A DNA stretch of 44,432 nucleotides from JBAXTZ01 sp037129925. GTDB lineage: Bacteria; Bacillota; Negativicutes; JBAXTZ01. The position numbers and the translations under genes were made by a program. Where the stretch lies: contig JBAXTZ010000030.1 of the NCBI GenBank assembly GCA_037129925.1, positions 1-44,432 on the forward strand. The letters run 5' to 3'. Numbering within the stretch: the stretch's first letter is position 1; each line of letters begins with the position of its first letter. Below the pieces are notes generated by a model. That model did no database searches and was not told the origin of the DNA. It saw only the letters and a list, made by a program, of their open reading frames with translations. This document shows, piece by piece, positions 5,342 to 14,336 of this stretch.

Positions 5342-6580
5342 ATGTCATTACTCTTAAAACTATCAGTAATTATCTGCACAATGACGTTAACTGTTGTTTG
5401 TTTAAGCTCGATAGTAGCCGCTGGCAGTCCAACGCTAAAATTTCACGCCGATGGTACATTCAAAATTATTCAATTTACCGACATTCACATGGAACCGGAC
5501 AAAGGCGCTGATTATTTAAAACAGTATAGTGATTATATTGGCTTGATTCTGGACAGCGAACAACCGGATTTGGTCGTTTTCACTGGGGACTATATCTGGA
5601 CTAAAATGTCGCTAAGCGACCATTTTGACAATACGCTCAACCCGGTGATTAGTCGCAAAATTCCTTGGGCGGTTGTGCTCGGAAATCATGATTTTGAATC
5701 GAGATTTACCGGTCCGGAGCTTATGAATTATTTGCAAAACCGTCCTTATTCCCTGGTCAAACCCGGACCGGATGAATTGGGTGGCAGCGGCAACTACACC
5801 CTGGAAATCAAAGCCGCTCAGACCAGCAAAATCGCTTCCTTGATTTACCTGTTGGACTCACGTTCCCAACCGCTGACATATATCGACTACAAATCCAGAA
5901 ATATTGAACGACAGGTCTCCAACAGCCATGCCGCACCGAATTACAAGTTGCTTGTGAAAAAATTCGGCGCTGATGCCGATGAAATATTCTATGCGATTAA
6001 AGAATTTGATAAAAAACAAATTGCCGATGCACTGACCACTTCAGCGGACGTTAAGTTGAAATCCGGTAAAATAGTAAAAATAACTAAAGACGATTTCCAG
6101 CCGCTGGATAACGGCGAATACGACCGGTTGTCACCGGAACAAATCAATTGGTACCGAAGCCAATCGACGAATTACACCAAGAACAACAATAACGCTCCGC
6201 TACCGGCGCTAATGTTCTTCCACATTCCCTTGATGGAATACAGTCAACTATGGCAATCCGGTAAAGTTAGCGGCACAAAACTGGAAACTGAATGTTCCCC
6301 AAAGCGCAACACTGGTATGTTTGCCGCGCTACTAGAAAAACACGATGTCATGGGCGTTTTTGTCGGTCACGACCACGTTAACGATTACGTCGGCTTTCTC
6401 CAAGGAGTGGCGCTAGGCTATGGACGAAAAAGTGGTATCGGTTGTTACGGTCCGGCGCCGCTGGAGCGTGGTGGCCGGGTGTTCGTGTTGCACGAAGGCA
6501 AACGCAGCTTTGACACCTGGATCCGCACCGAAACCGGCAGGCAGGATAACTCCATTACAATACCTACTTTTTTTGAATGA
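5342..6580 (+). CDS. secreted calcineurin-like phosphoesterase
   Basis: A 412-residue metallophosphoesterase (Metallophos superfamily, similar to Dcr2/purple-acid-phosphatase-like bacterial proteins). ATG 5342 is preferred over ATG 5327 because GGAG lies 9 nt before it. An N-terminal hydrophobic segment (LLLKLSVIICTMTLTVVCL then AAG) looks like a signal peptide. All metal-binding motifs are visible in order: FTDIH at about residue 47, FTGDY at about 83, LGNHDFE at about 115, MFFHIP at about 290 and GVFVGHDHVND near 340. This set predicts a dinuclear-metal phosphoesterase acting outside the membrane. It stands alone, convergent with the ECF gene, just after the mobile element. The substrate cannot be told. 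Confidence 0.9.
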   Translation: MSLLLKLSVIICTMTLTVVCLSSIVAAGSPTLKFHADGTFKIIQFTDIHMEPDKGADYLKQYSDYIGLILDSEQPDLVVFTGDYIWTKMSLSDHFDNTLNPVISRKIPWAVVLGNHDFESRFTGPELMNYLQNRPYSLVKPGPDELGGSGNYTLEIKAAQTSKIASLIYLLDSRSQPLTYIDYKSRNIERQVSNSHAAPNYKLLVKKFGADADEIFYAIKEFDKKQIADALTTSADVKLKSGKIVKITKDDFQPLDNGEYDRLSPEQINWYRSQSTNYTKNNNNAPLPALMFFHIPLMEYSQLWQSGKVSGTKLETECSPKRNTGMFAALLEKHDVMGVFVGHDHVNDYVGFLQGVALGYGRKSGIGCYGPAPLERGGRVFVLHEGKRSFDTWIRTETGRQDNSITIPTFFE

Positions 6581-6593
6581 TGCCAAGCAATAG

Positions 6594-7079
6594 CTAACCA
6601 CCCATAGCTTTTACTCGTTCCAGCGCCGACGCCAAAATTAGCGAAACAACTACACCACTGCTAAATTGCAAGACGTTACCAATAAACTGTGGTAAAACAG
6701 CGCCGATGCCATAATACAAAAACGACACACCCTGATACAGGACCGCCATGACCAATCCGCCTATGACTACCGCTAGCAATCGACGAGAAAAAAACCGGCT
6801 GTTGTAACCAATCCAGCCGGTCAGATAGCCTTCCAATCCATGAATAATAAAACTGACCGGCAACCACAAAATATTGTAACCACTAAGCAACGCCGAAAGC
6901 ATCGCGCCAAGCGCTCCCGCAACCGCTCCGGCTTGCTTTCCGAAAGTAAGTGCCAGCGCCATAATCACGGCATCGCCCATGTGTGGCAAGCCGTGAAATA
7001 TTGGGACTTTCAAAGCATAGGTAGCTACAAACACTAATACTGCAAACATCGCGTATTTCGCCAAAACTCTTGTTTCCAA
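6594..7079 (-). CDS. ECF transporter substrate-binding S component
   Basis: A 161-residue, strongly hydrophobic protein with about five or six membrane helices. The N-terminal pattern (KYAMFAVLVFVATYALKVP followed by GLPHMGDAVIMALALTFGKQ and AGAVAGALGAMLSALL) is typical of S components of energy-coupling-factor vitamin transporters. The start is TTG 7079, with GGGAG about 9 nt upstream. It would capture a vitamin-like substrate and share an EcfAAT module encoded elsewhere. No riboswitch is recognisable in the 121 bp upstream, so the substrate stays open. It lies downstream of the hexosaminidase gene on the same strand. Confidence 0.8.
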   Translation of the reverse strand: METRVLAKYAMFAVLVFVATYALKVPIFHGLPHMGDAVIMALALTFGKQAGAVAGALGAMLSALLSGYNILWLPVSFIIHGLEGYLTGWIGYNSRFFSRRLLAVVIGGLVMAVLYQGVSFLYYGIGAVLPQFIGNVLQFSSGVVVSLILASALERVKAMGG

Positions 7080-7200
7080 TTATTTTCGCTCCCGAATCGG
7101 CAACAACAGCTGTATTAAGACTGCCATCGGCCGCCAATTCCTAATTTTTCAAATATCTTTGAACAACACGAAATTATTTAAATGCAAATAACCGAATAAT

Positions 7201-8733
7201 TTAATCTGGCGAGCGATAATTAACACCCCGGGTACGTAGCCGCTTGCCTTCAATGGCGAGCCGTTTCCGGAAATCTTCCCAGTTGCGTCCGGTTTTTGGG
7301 CTCCAAACTACTTCAGCTAACGCACACAGTCGGGGGAAAATCATATATTCCAAATGATCGTCAGTCTGGACGTATTCCGTCCACATATTCGCTTGGCCAC
7401 CGATAACATGTTTGCGTTGCGCTGGTTTTATTTGCCGAGGAACTGGTTCCAATTCATATACTTTCTCTAACGGCAAAAAACCACCCGGAATGGCTTTGGG
7501 TTCGGTGGCATTGCGGCCCTGAACGTAATCCAGATAACAATTAGTAGTCGGTGTCATTACAACATCGTGACCCATGTTAGCGGCGGCAATCCCGCCAGCG
7601 TTACCACGCCAGCTCATAACTGTGGCATTCGGTGCCAGACCGCCCTCGAGAATTTCATCCCAACCGATTAGGTTGCGGTTATGCTTATTTAAATGTTGTT
7701 CAATTTGCCGCACAAACCAGCTTTGCAGTTCATCTTCGTCCTTTAATCCTTCTGCAGCTATCCGATTCTGACACTTCGGACATTCGCGCCAACGGTCTTT
7801 CGGACACTCGTCGCCGCCGATATGAATGTATTGGGACGGGAATATAGCCAGCACTTCGTCCAGCACATCGCGTAAAAATTCGAAAACTTTATCGTTTCCA
7901 GCGCAATAAACTTCCCGAAAGACTCCTCCCATTGACTCAAATTCATAAGGCCCGCCGGTACAGCCTAACTCGTTATATACACATAACGGCGCGGTGCTGT
8001 GTCCGGGTAATTCGATTTCCGGAACTATTGTGACAAACCGCTCGGCGGCATAGCTGACAATTTCCCGGGCATCAGCCTGCGTGTAGAACCCGCCGTATTT
8101 GCCGTCCTGGTAATGCGGGGTAACACCGTCCGCCATTCCAAATCCGCTATTGTCCCGCCATGCAGCTTTCGCTGTGAGTTCGGGATATTTTTTTATTTCC
8201 AGCCGCCAGGCCTGGTCTTCGGTCAAATGCCAATGAAAAACGTTTAATTTCAAAGATGCCATCGTGTCAATAATTTTCTTAAGTTCAGCCATAGCAAAAA
8301 AATGGCGGCAGCAATCCAACATCAGTCCGCGCCAAATAAAGCGTGGTTGGTCTTTAATACTTACTGGTGGAATAATTACGCCGCAAGCGCCTGGTTGCAG
8401 CAATTGGGTTAGTGTCTGCGCGGCATAAAAAAATCCCGCCGCTTTAGTTGCCTGCACCAGAATTTTGCGTGACGAAACATCGATGGAGTAGCCTTCATCA
8501 TTAAATCCGACTGCTCGCGCAAATACTATGGCTTTAGCCGTTTTGCCAACCACTTTTTTTATTTCAACTTTTATACCGATTTGCAAAACGTTTGCGGCAA
8601 ATAATTTGACAGCAGTTTTTGCCAGCGCACAACTCATAACATTGGTGTCAGCACTTAGTTCAAATCCAGCTCCAGGCTTTCGTCGCAGCGATTTCGGTTT
8701 CGGTAGCAACCCAAAAGTCTTAATATCGGTCAT
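7201..8733 (-). CDS. family GH20 beta-N-acetylhexosaminidase
   Basis: A 510-residue glycoside hydrolase. Residues about 10-125 are the GH20b alpha/beta domain and about 130-490 the TIM barrel. Visible motifs are RFIWRGLMLDCCRHF (family signature), LKLNVFHWHLTEDQAWRLEI, PEIELPGHS and the catalytic pair Asp308-Glu309 in HIGGDECPKDRW. Such enzymes remove terminal GlcNAc or GalNAc by substrate-assisted catalysis. No signal peptide is present, so it should act in the cytoplasm on imported oligosaccharides or muropeptide-derived sugars. The start is supported by GGAGGTGA just before ATG 8733. It is 29 bp downstream of the SGNH esterase gene and probably cotranscribed, which suggests joint breakdown of an acetylated amino-sugar glycan. 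Confidence 0.93.
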   Translation of the reverse strand: MTDIKTFGLLPKPKSLRRKPGAGFELSADTNVMSCALAKTAVKLFAANVLQIGIKVEIKKVVGKTAKAIVFARAVGFNDEGYSIDVSSRKILVQATKAAGFFYAAQTLTQLLQPGACGVIIPPVSIKDQPRFIWRGLMLDCCRHFFAMAELKKIIDTMASLKLNVFHWHLTEDQAWRLEIKKYPELTAKAAWRDNSGFGMADGVTPHYQDGKYGGFYTQADAREIVSYAAERFVTIVPEIELPGHSTAPLCVYNELGCTGGPYEFESMGGVFREVYCAGNDKVFEFLRDVLDEVLAIFPSQYIHIGGDECPKDRWRECPKCQNRIAAEGLKDEDELQSWFVRQIEQHLNKHNRNLIGWDEILEGGLAPNATVMSWRGNAGGIAAANMGHDVVMTPTTNCYLDYVQGRNATEPKAIPGGFLPLEKVYELEPVPRQIKPAQRKHVIGGQANMWTEYVQTDDHLEYMIFPRLCALAEVVWSPKTGRNWEDFRKRLAIEGKRLRTRGVNYRSPD

Positions 8734-8762
8734 TTCACCTCCAGATTTCTATGAAAGATTGT

Positions 8763-9773
8763 TCATTTCCAGCCGGCAATGTCAGCCACCTTATCTCGAA
8801 AGTATCCGCCAAGCACTGCGCCGCCAAGAATGTTCGGATGAGTGCCATCGCCGACATAATGTTCGTCGGACAATAGCGGTTCTGGCACATTACAGGACAG
8901 ATAATATATTTCCCGGTCACCGCGCGCATTACACTCCATGACCAATTCATTAATCCAGTCCCGGCATAGCGGTCCCGCCCAACCGGGAATCGGTTCGGTG
9001 CAGATGATTTTCGCTTGCGGATTGTTCAATCGGATAACAGCGATAAGCTCAGCATAGCCTGTTTTAAACTCGGTAGCAGTGGGTTTTCTATTAACATCGG
9101 TAAAATCGTTAGTACCGGTTGCAACTATTACCACATCCGGTTGCCAGCGTGAAAAATCCCAGCGCAATTCATTTTCACATTTATGCGTCTGTGGATAATA
9201 GTCTTGCAAGTGCGGCAGACACGGCGGCCACGGCTCATCATAGTTGTGCAACACACCGATGCCGGAAATCGAAGTACAGTGCCAATCTGCGTTCAACAAC
9301 CGCGCCAAATGCACAGAAAACGCCATGTAACTATCCTGATTAATCCAGTCCGGTCCGGCGTTTACATAGCCACAAACAATCGAGTTTCCAACGAATTCAA
9401 TCCGTCGTTGTTTGGAGTAATCATGTTCAATCACGCTGGCACCGGCAGCCAAAATTAACCCGCCAAACTCGCTGATCCCCAGACCGCCCTCAGTCCGGCG
9501 AAACAACACCAACTCATGCTCGTTATCAGCCAAATTATTTGCTAATTCGGTTATCGGCTGCTTGGGTTGAAACTTTTCAAACGGCGCGCCGTCCACGCTA
9601 AATTGCCACCAATTATCCACCGTGTCAGTCAACCTGATACTCAGACTACTGCCGCTGAATCGAACCTTGATATAGGCTGACCCCCAGCCGATACGGGCTG
9701 TGCCGGCAACGCTAAAATCCCAACGTCCAAAGTAGTTAATAGCGGAATCATTCACAGCAACTTCATTAAACAT
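8763..9773 (-). CDS. CE2-like SGNH/GDSL carbohydrate esterase
   Basis: A 336-residue protein with the two-domain layout of carbohydrate esterase family 2. An N-terminal jelly-roll (about 1-115, with VDGAPFEKF and ELVLFRRTEGGLG) is followed by an SGNH hydrolase domain. The nucleophile Ser131 lies in FVGNSIVCGY, block III in ATGTNDF (Asn222) and the catalytic Asp309/His312 in DGTHPN. The residue before Ser131 is Asn, where most relatives have Asp (GDS). No signal peptide is seen. It should remove acetyl groups from sugars or oligosaccharides. GGAG precedes ATG 9773. It lies directly upstream of the GH20 gene. Confidence 0.85.
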   Translation of the reverse strand: MFNEVAVNDSAINYFGRWDFSVAGTARIGWGSAYIKVRFSGSSLSIRLTDTVDNWWQFSVDGAPFEKFQPKQPITELANNLADNEHELVLFRRTEGGLGISEFGGLILAAGASVIEHDYSKQRRIEFVGNSIVCGYVNAGPDWINQDSYMAFSVHLARLLNADWHCTSISGIGVLHNYDEPWPPCLPHLQDYYPQTHKCENELRWDFSRWQPDVVIVATGTNDFTDVNRKPTATEFKTGYAELIAVIRLNNPQAKIICTEPIPGWAGPLCRDWINELVMECNARGDREIYYLSCNVPEPLLSDEHYVGDGTHPNILGGAVLGGYFRDKVADIAGWK

Positions 9774-9832
9774 ACAAATTTCTCCATCAACTTTATGCTC
9801 TTTGCTTAGGCTTTGATTTCACAATTCAGCTT

Positions 9833-10471
9833 TCAGATTTCAGATTTTAACGCAATAACATCCAAAAATTGATGTAGCGCTTCAGCCGTTAATCCCCAGA
9901 TAATGCGGTCGTTATAGTTATAAAACAGCACTGGATACTTCTGACGAATTTTCCAATCTTCAGAATAATCTGCCAACAAGTCGTAGGGGAAGTTTTTCCC
10001 CGGCCGGGTGCCATGTTGAACAGTAGCACGCTGCGGCTGACTTTCTAAAAGCCAGGTTAAGGGAACGGTAAAACACTCGCTAACTTCGTCGGGATCAAAC
10101 CGCAAACTTTCCAGGTTAGCGTGTAGCTGACCGGCGAAAATATGCACTTCCATTCCTAACGGACTGTAAAAACTGCCGATTTTTCCAAAAACTTCAATTT
10201 GTTCCGGCGGCAAACCTAGTTCTTCAGAAGTTTCCCGCACGACAGTATGCTGCATACTGTCATCGCAATCCTCGTAATGACCGCCGGGAAAACAAATATC
10301 GCCCGGCTGCCACTTCAAAGCAAACGACCGCACTTGAAACAACACTTCGATACCGTTAGCAGTCTCCAGCAGCGGCACCAGCACCGCAGTGCGGCGCATT
10401 GCCGTGCGAAACGGTTTATGGGTTGTGATTTGCTCTTTAATCAGCGCTAAAGTCATGGCTTGATTATTCAA
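9833..10471 (-). CDS. Nudix hydrolase, CoA pyrophosphatase type
   Basis: A 212-residue Nudix protein of the NudL/CoAse group. It shows the upstream family motif (LFQVRSFALKWQPGDICFPG) and a Nudix box running GGHYEDCDD to RETSEELGL, with the metal-binding REXXEE intact. Relatives hydrolyse CoA or acyl-CoA to phosphopantetheine and 3',5'-ADP. The gene begins 2 bp after the stop of the ApbE gene, so it is translationally coupled to it. A link between CoA turnover and flavin transfer is not obvious and may only reflect operon packing. Confidence 0.85.
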   Translation of the reverse strand: MNNQAMTLALIKEQITTHKPFRTAMRRTAVLVPLLETANGIEVLFQVRSFALKWQPGDICFPGGHYEDCDDSMQHTVVRETSEELGLPPEQIEVFGKIGSFYSPLGMEVHIFAGQLHANLESLRFDPDEVSECFTVPLTWLLESQPQRATVQHGTRPGKNFPYDLLADYSEDWKIRQKYPVLFYNYNDRIIWGLTAEALHQFLDVIALKSEI

Positions 10472-10473
10472 AC

Positions 10474-11511
10474 TTACTCTCTTTCCGGCTGAAACTTTCC
10501 GTTCAACCCGTCCGTCAAAATCACTTGACCATCTTTAGTCGAAAATACCGCTTCCACGCCGGGAAATTGTTTAAGCAGTTTTTTCCCCGACTTTACCCCG
10601 ACGATATACAAAGCTGTTGAAAGAATGTCGCAGTCCAACGAATTGCCGCCGATGACAGTGACAGCCGTCAACGCTCGAGGTTGCTCGCCGGTTTTGGGGT
10701 CAAGAATATGCGAATAGCGAATTCCGTTTACCTCGATGTAGCGCTGATAATCACCGCTAGTTTCCATCGTGTCCCAGCCCTCGAGTGCCAAAGAGCCGAG
10801 CATTTTTTCCGGACGACGGGGATCTTGAATACCGATTCGCCAAGGTTTTCCGTCAACACGGTTGCCAATAACTCGCACATCACCACCGGCATTTACTAAC
10901 GCTGAAGTGATGCCGTTGTTTTTCAGTATATCAATTATTCTATCACAAGCATAACCCTTTGCAACACCGCCGAAATCCAGCTTCATGGCTTTTTTTTTCA
11001 AAAATACTGTAAGTTGCTGCTCGTCAATAACAATTTCCCGGTAATCAACCAGCGGCAGTAACTGACTAATTTGGCTTGCGCTCGGAACAAAATCAACCTT
11101 GTGACCAATTCCCCATAACTCGGTCAGCGGTCCGATGGTCAAATCAAAAGCGTTGTCGAGTTTGGCGCTCAGCTCAGCGCTCCGCTTGATGCAGAGAATT
11201 AAATCCTTGGAGACAATTACCGGTTTGATAGCGGCGTTAGAGTTGATTAAGGACACCTCGCTATTTTTATCGAAGCGGTCAAATATTTTATGCAAGCGCT
11301 GTACTTCGGTGAATGCCTGGTTTTCGGCGAGTGCGGCGTTATCACCGTAGGCAGTTATCTCAATTATTGTATCCATCAAAAACTGTGTCTGCTTTATAGG
11401 CGCCGGCGGCGCGAATAATTTATCCCAGCCCCAAAAACCGAACAGCACGATACAAATCGCCATTAACAGCCAAAGCGTTTTTTTCAACATTGAGAGTGGT
11501 TTCCTTTTCAT
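10474..11511 (-). CDS. apbE: FAD:protein FMN transferase
   Basis: A 345-residue ApbE-family protein. The N-terminus has a single hydrophobic anchor (LWLLMAICIVLFGFWGW) without a lipobox cysteine, so it is probably membrane-anchored facing outward. Family motifs: FLMDTIIEITAYG near the start, DFGGVAKGYACD in the middle, VNAGGDVRVIG, ETSGDYQRYI and SHILDPKTG. ApbE proteins attach FMN covalently to Thr/Ser of extracytoplasmic flavoproteins such as Rnf/Nqr subunits and reductases. No flavoprotein partner is in the window. The start is uncertain: ATG 11511 has no clear ribosome binding site, while an internal ATG at 11490 has AAAGGA upstream. Confidence 0.92.
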   Translation of the reverse strand: MKRKPLSMLKKTLWLLMAICIVLFGFWGWDKLFAPPAPIKQTQFLMDTIIEITAYGDNAALAENQAFTEVQRLHKIFDRFDKNSEVSLINSNAAIKPVIVSKDLILCIKRSAELSAKLDNAFDLTIGPLTELWGIGHKVDFVPSASQISQLLPLVDYREIVIDEQQLTVFLKKKAMKLDFGGVAKGYACDRIIDILKNNGITSALVNAGGDVRVIGNRVDGKPWRIGIQDPRRPEKMLGSLALEGWDTMETSGDYQRYIEVNGIRYSHILDPKTGEQPRALTAVTVIGGNSLDCDILSTALYIVGVKSGKKLLKQFPGVEAVFSTKDGQVILTDGLNGKFQPERE

Positions 11512-11539
11512 TGAAAATTGAACTCATCCGTAATATACT
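11511..11539 (+). promoter_or_regulatory. sigma-70 promoter for the DUF896/TSUP unit
   Basis: TTGAAA (11511-11516), a 17-bp spacer and TATACT (11534-11539) give a near-consensus promoter. Transcription would begin near 11546, about 26 nt before the DUF896 start. Confidence 0.6.
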
Positions 11540-11571
11540 ATTATGCGAAATACTGAACAGAAAGGATAGAC

Positions 11572-11757
11572 ATGGACATAAAGAAATTGATTGAGCGAAT
11601 TAACGAATTGGCTGCGATAAAGAAAACAACCGGTTTGACCGAAGCCGAAGCTGCCGAGCAAGCGTTGCTGCGACGCGAATACCTGGATGGCATCAAAGCT
11701 CAAGTGGTAAATCAGTTAGACTGCGTAACCATCGTAGATAGCGAACCTTTGCATTAA
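11572..11757 (+). CDS. DUF896 family small protein (YnzC-like)
   Basis: A 61-residue protein that fits the DUF896/UPF0291 family over its full length. It opens MDIKKLIERINELAAIKKTT, continues with GLTEAEAAEQALLRREYLDG, and ends with a helix about QVVNQLDCVTIV. Members are small helical-hairpin proteins found mainly in Bacillota; their biochemical role is not settled. AAAGGA precedes the ATG. The TSUP permease gene follows after 14 bp and is probably cotranscribed. Confidence 0.9.
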   Translation: MDIKKLIERINELAAIKKTTGLTEAEAAEQALLRREYLDGIKAQVVNQLDCVTIVDSEPLH

Positions 11758-11771
11758 CGATTGGAGGGGAA

Positions 11772-12530
11772 ATGCCTTTTGATATTTACATACTGTTGCC
11801 GCTATTAGCAGCCGGATTTGTCGCGGCATTCGTAGATGCGATGGCCGGCGGCGGCGGTTTAATCAGTCTGCCGGCGTTATTGCTTGCCGGAATGCCGCCG
11901 ACATTGGCGCTTGGCACTAACAAAATGGCAAGCTCGATTGGCACTGTCGCCAGCGCCGTCACTTTCATTCGCGCCGGAAAATTGAATCTAAGTCTGGTGC
12001 TCAAACAAATCCCATTCACTTTTGTGGGCGCGGTACTCGGCGTGTTTGCCGTGCAGCACATCTCCAACGAAATCCTCAAACCGCTAATAATCGTATTATT
12101 GATCGCGGTCACCGTGTACACAGTAATGAAAAAAAACTGGGGCGACGAATCTTCTTATGCCGGTTCATCACACCGCGAACTGGCGCTGGCGTTTCTGTTT
12201 GCCGGCGGGCTGGGCTTTTACGACGGTTTCTTCGGACCGGGCGCCGGCTCGTTCTTGATATTCTGCTTTCTCTACATGGGTTTTGATTTTGTCGAAGCCT
12301 CGGCAAATGCTAAAGCCCTTAACCTTACCAGCAACCTGGCCGCTTTGATAACTTTCGCCTGGTTAAATCAGATCGATTACCGCTACGGTATCCCTATGGG
12401 AATAATCATGATTATCGGCGCCCGGCTCGGCGCCAAACTCGCCATCAAAAAAGGCGCTGAGTACATCAAACCGCTGTTCGTGATAATGACGCTATTACTG
12501 ATAATCAAAGAGCTATGGCAATTTATTTAA
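11772..12530 (+). CDS. TSUP (TauE/SafE) family membrane permease
   Basis: A 252-residue integral membrane protein with about eight hydrophobic segments in two related halves. The first half contains FVDAMAGGGGLISLPALLLA and LGTNKMASSIGTVASAVTF; the second half repeats the pattern in GFYDGFFGPGAGSFLIF and ANAKALNLTSNLAALITF. This is the diagnostic double motif of TauE/SafE proteins, which move sulfite, sulfoacetate or other organosulfur anions. The ribosome binding site GGAGGGG is strong. The substrate is unknown. It ends 6 bp from the convergent TPR-GT9 gene. Confidence 0.9.
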   Translation: MPFDIYILLPLLAAGFVAAFVDAMAGGGGLISLPALLLAGMPPTLALGTNKMASSIGTVASAVTFIRAGKLNLSLVLKQIPFTFVGAVLGVFAVQHISNEILKPLIIVLLIAVTVYTVMKKNWGDESSYAGSSHRELALAFLFAGGLGFYDGFFGPGAGSFLIFCFLYMGFDFVEASANAKALNLTSNLAALITFAWLNQIDYRYGIPMGIIMIIGARLGAKLAIKKGAEYIKPLFVIMTLLLIIKELWQFI

Positions 12531-12536
12531 TGGCGG

Positions 12537-14336
12537 TTAGCCGCTAACAGCCAACAACAATTCTTCCCGGACTCGCCGCACGCAGTCATCCCAGTCGCCA
12601 AAAGTCGGTTGACGAAAGACTTGCATCGTCGGATACCAGAAATTGTCTTCAACATTGACCCCCCAGCGCCACTCGGATTCAAAAAATAGCAACAACCATA
12701 ATGGTTTACCAAGCGCTCCGGCAAGATGCGCCATTGCGGTATCTACAGTGAGGATAATGTCGCAACTTTCAACCAACAACGCCGTATCGACAAAATCACG
12801 CACCGCGTTCATCGGATTTATGGTGTTAGCGCCAAAATTACGGTCTGCAAGGTTTTTATTTAAGTTTACCCAGAGTACATTTTCGATTTCCAACAGCGGT
12901 TCAAGGTGTTCAAACGGACAGTCGCGAATTTTGGTGCGTGGCAAATCCGGATTTCCGCTTGAACAAAAGCCGATTTTTAACCGTTTATCGCCGCTCAAAT
13001 CAGCGGCGATTTTTTTAATTTCCTCAGTCGGTTGCAACCCGGCAATCTCGATGTAGCGGTCGCGTGGATATGCGGCATACGGCAAATTCATCCGGAACGG
13101 CAAACTGAGCATCGCCACCGCGTAATCGTAAGAACAAATTTCCTGAGCCTGCACTCCGGGAATATATTCTAGCACGTTGTCAACATTAGGAATGTTTTTA
13201 AACAACGGCACCAGCGGCTTTTGCACTACCAGATTGATTGTTCCACCAAACATTTGCTTAACCAGCGGCACAAAGCGCACAAACTGAATAATATCGCCCA
13301 TCCCTTGCTCGGAATAAATCATCAACGTTTTACCGTGCAACGACTGACCGCTCCACTGCGGCATTATTTTCGAAACATGGATCATACCACTCAATTCCAA
13401 CCGCGCCTCGTACAGCCGCCGGCCTTCCTCAAATTCGCCCATGAGCAACATCAGCAGACTGTAATTCCAGAGCAACTTAACCTCGTCTGGTGTGCCTTTG
13501 GCAACGACCAGCGCCCGGTCAAAAGCTAATTTCGCCGCGTGCAGTTGCAACCGGCTTTGATAAAATTTCGCCATGCCGTTCCAGTTAGCGGCTGAGGCCT
13601 TATGCTCAATAGCGGTCCTGATCATTTGCTCAATTTCGTTGTTCGGCAGCGGCCCCGGACGCTCTTCACCCAAGTCCTCACACAGCCACTCGCAATCCGG
13701 TTGAATCTGGCATATTTTTCGCGCGGTATCGGCAAATCCACCGGCATCCCGTCCGGCTTTTTGAATTTTGGCTAAATTGCTGAGCGCCGAGATGTCGCTC
13801 GGACGCAGTTCCGCCGCCATGTTGAACCACTTGCCAGCGTCGGCATTGTCCTTGCGGCGATGCGCCAGCGCTCCTTTAAGCATAATTTCATCGAAACCAG
13901 CAATTTTTCCGGAAACTTTTTTTAATAGATTATCGGCCTCAGCTAGCTGTTCTGGAGTGGCAGTTTCCTGCATGAGAATTGCCCGGCACAACTGATGCTG
14001 CTGTAACAAATCTACCGGACACTTGCGCCAGGTTGCTTCAGCATCAACAAACAGTCCAGTATCAAAAAACAACGCACCAGCCTCCCGTAGAAACTGGACA
14101 TTATCTGCAACAAGCTCCAGCAGTTTTTTGTAAGCCCGGGTGGCTTCCATGACATCATTAACCCGCAAACAACTTACGGCAAAGTTACGCATCGTCTCAC
14201 TATCATTAGCGCCTTGGGCGATGGCATCGGCAAAACACTTGCGAGCTGTAAGCCAGTCGTTCTTGGTTGCCGCATTAACTCCGTCGGTTTTTAAAACATT
14301 AATCTTGGAATATCCGGTCGTGACTACATATTTCAT
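12537..14336 (-). CDS. TPR protein with GT9-like glycosyltransferase domain
   Basis: A 599-residue protein. The N-terminal ~300 residues are tetratricopeptide-like helical repeats (for example NDWLTARKCFADAIAQGAND and ASAANWNGMAKFYQSRLQLH). The C-terminal ~260 residues resemble the ADP-heptose:LPS heptosyltransferase (GT9) fold, with YSEQGMGDIIQFVRFVPLV, KIGFCSSGNPDLPRT and DIILTVDTAMAHLAGALGKP. Proteins of this TPR-GT9 design are common in glycoprotein or surface-glycan loci and some lack proven activity. Its ATG overlaps the lipoprotein stop (ATGA), so it is coupled to the peptide-uptake unit, an unexpected partner. Confidence 0.8.
   Translation of the reverse strand: MKYVVTTGYSKINVLKTDGVNAATKNDWLTARKCFADAIAQGANDSETMRNFAVSCLRVNDVMEATRAYKKLLELVADNVQFLREAGALFFDTGLFVDAEATWRKCPVDLLQQHQLCRAILMQETATPEQLAEADNLLKKVSGKIAGFDEIMLKGALAHRRKDNADAGKWFNMAAELRPSDISALSNLAKIQKAGRDAGGFADTARKICQIQPDCEWLCEDLGEERPGPLPNNEIEQMIRTAIEHKASAANWNGMAKFYQSRLQLHAAKLAFDRALVVAKGTPDEVKLLWNYSLLMLLMGEFEEGRRLYEARLELSGMIHVSKIMPQWSGQSLHGKTLMIYSEQGMGDIIQFVRFVPLVKQMFGGTINLVVQKPLVPLFKNIPNVDNVLEYIPGVQAQEICSYDYAVAMLSLPFRMNLPYAAYPRDRYIEIAGLQPTEEIKKIAADLSGDKRLKIGFCSSGNPDLPRTKIRDCPFEHLEPLLEIENVLWVNLNKNLADRNFGANTINPMNAVRDFVDTALLVESCDIILTVDTAMAHLAGALGKPLWLLLFFESEWRWGVNVEDNFWYPTMQVFRQPTFGDWDDCVRRVREELLLAVSG

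Noticed and set aside
6883..7137. Overlapping 84-residue frame opposite the ECF gene region
   Set aside because: It is an out-of-frame shadow of the S component, which has clear membrane helices and a proper ribosome binding site.
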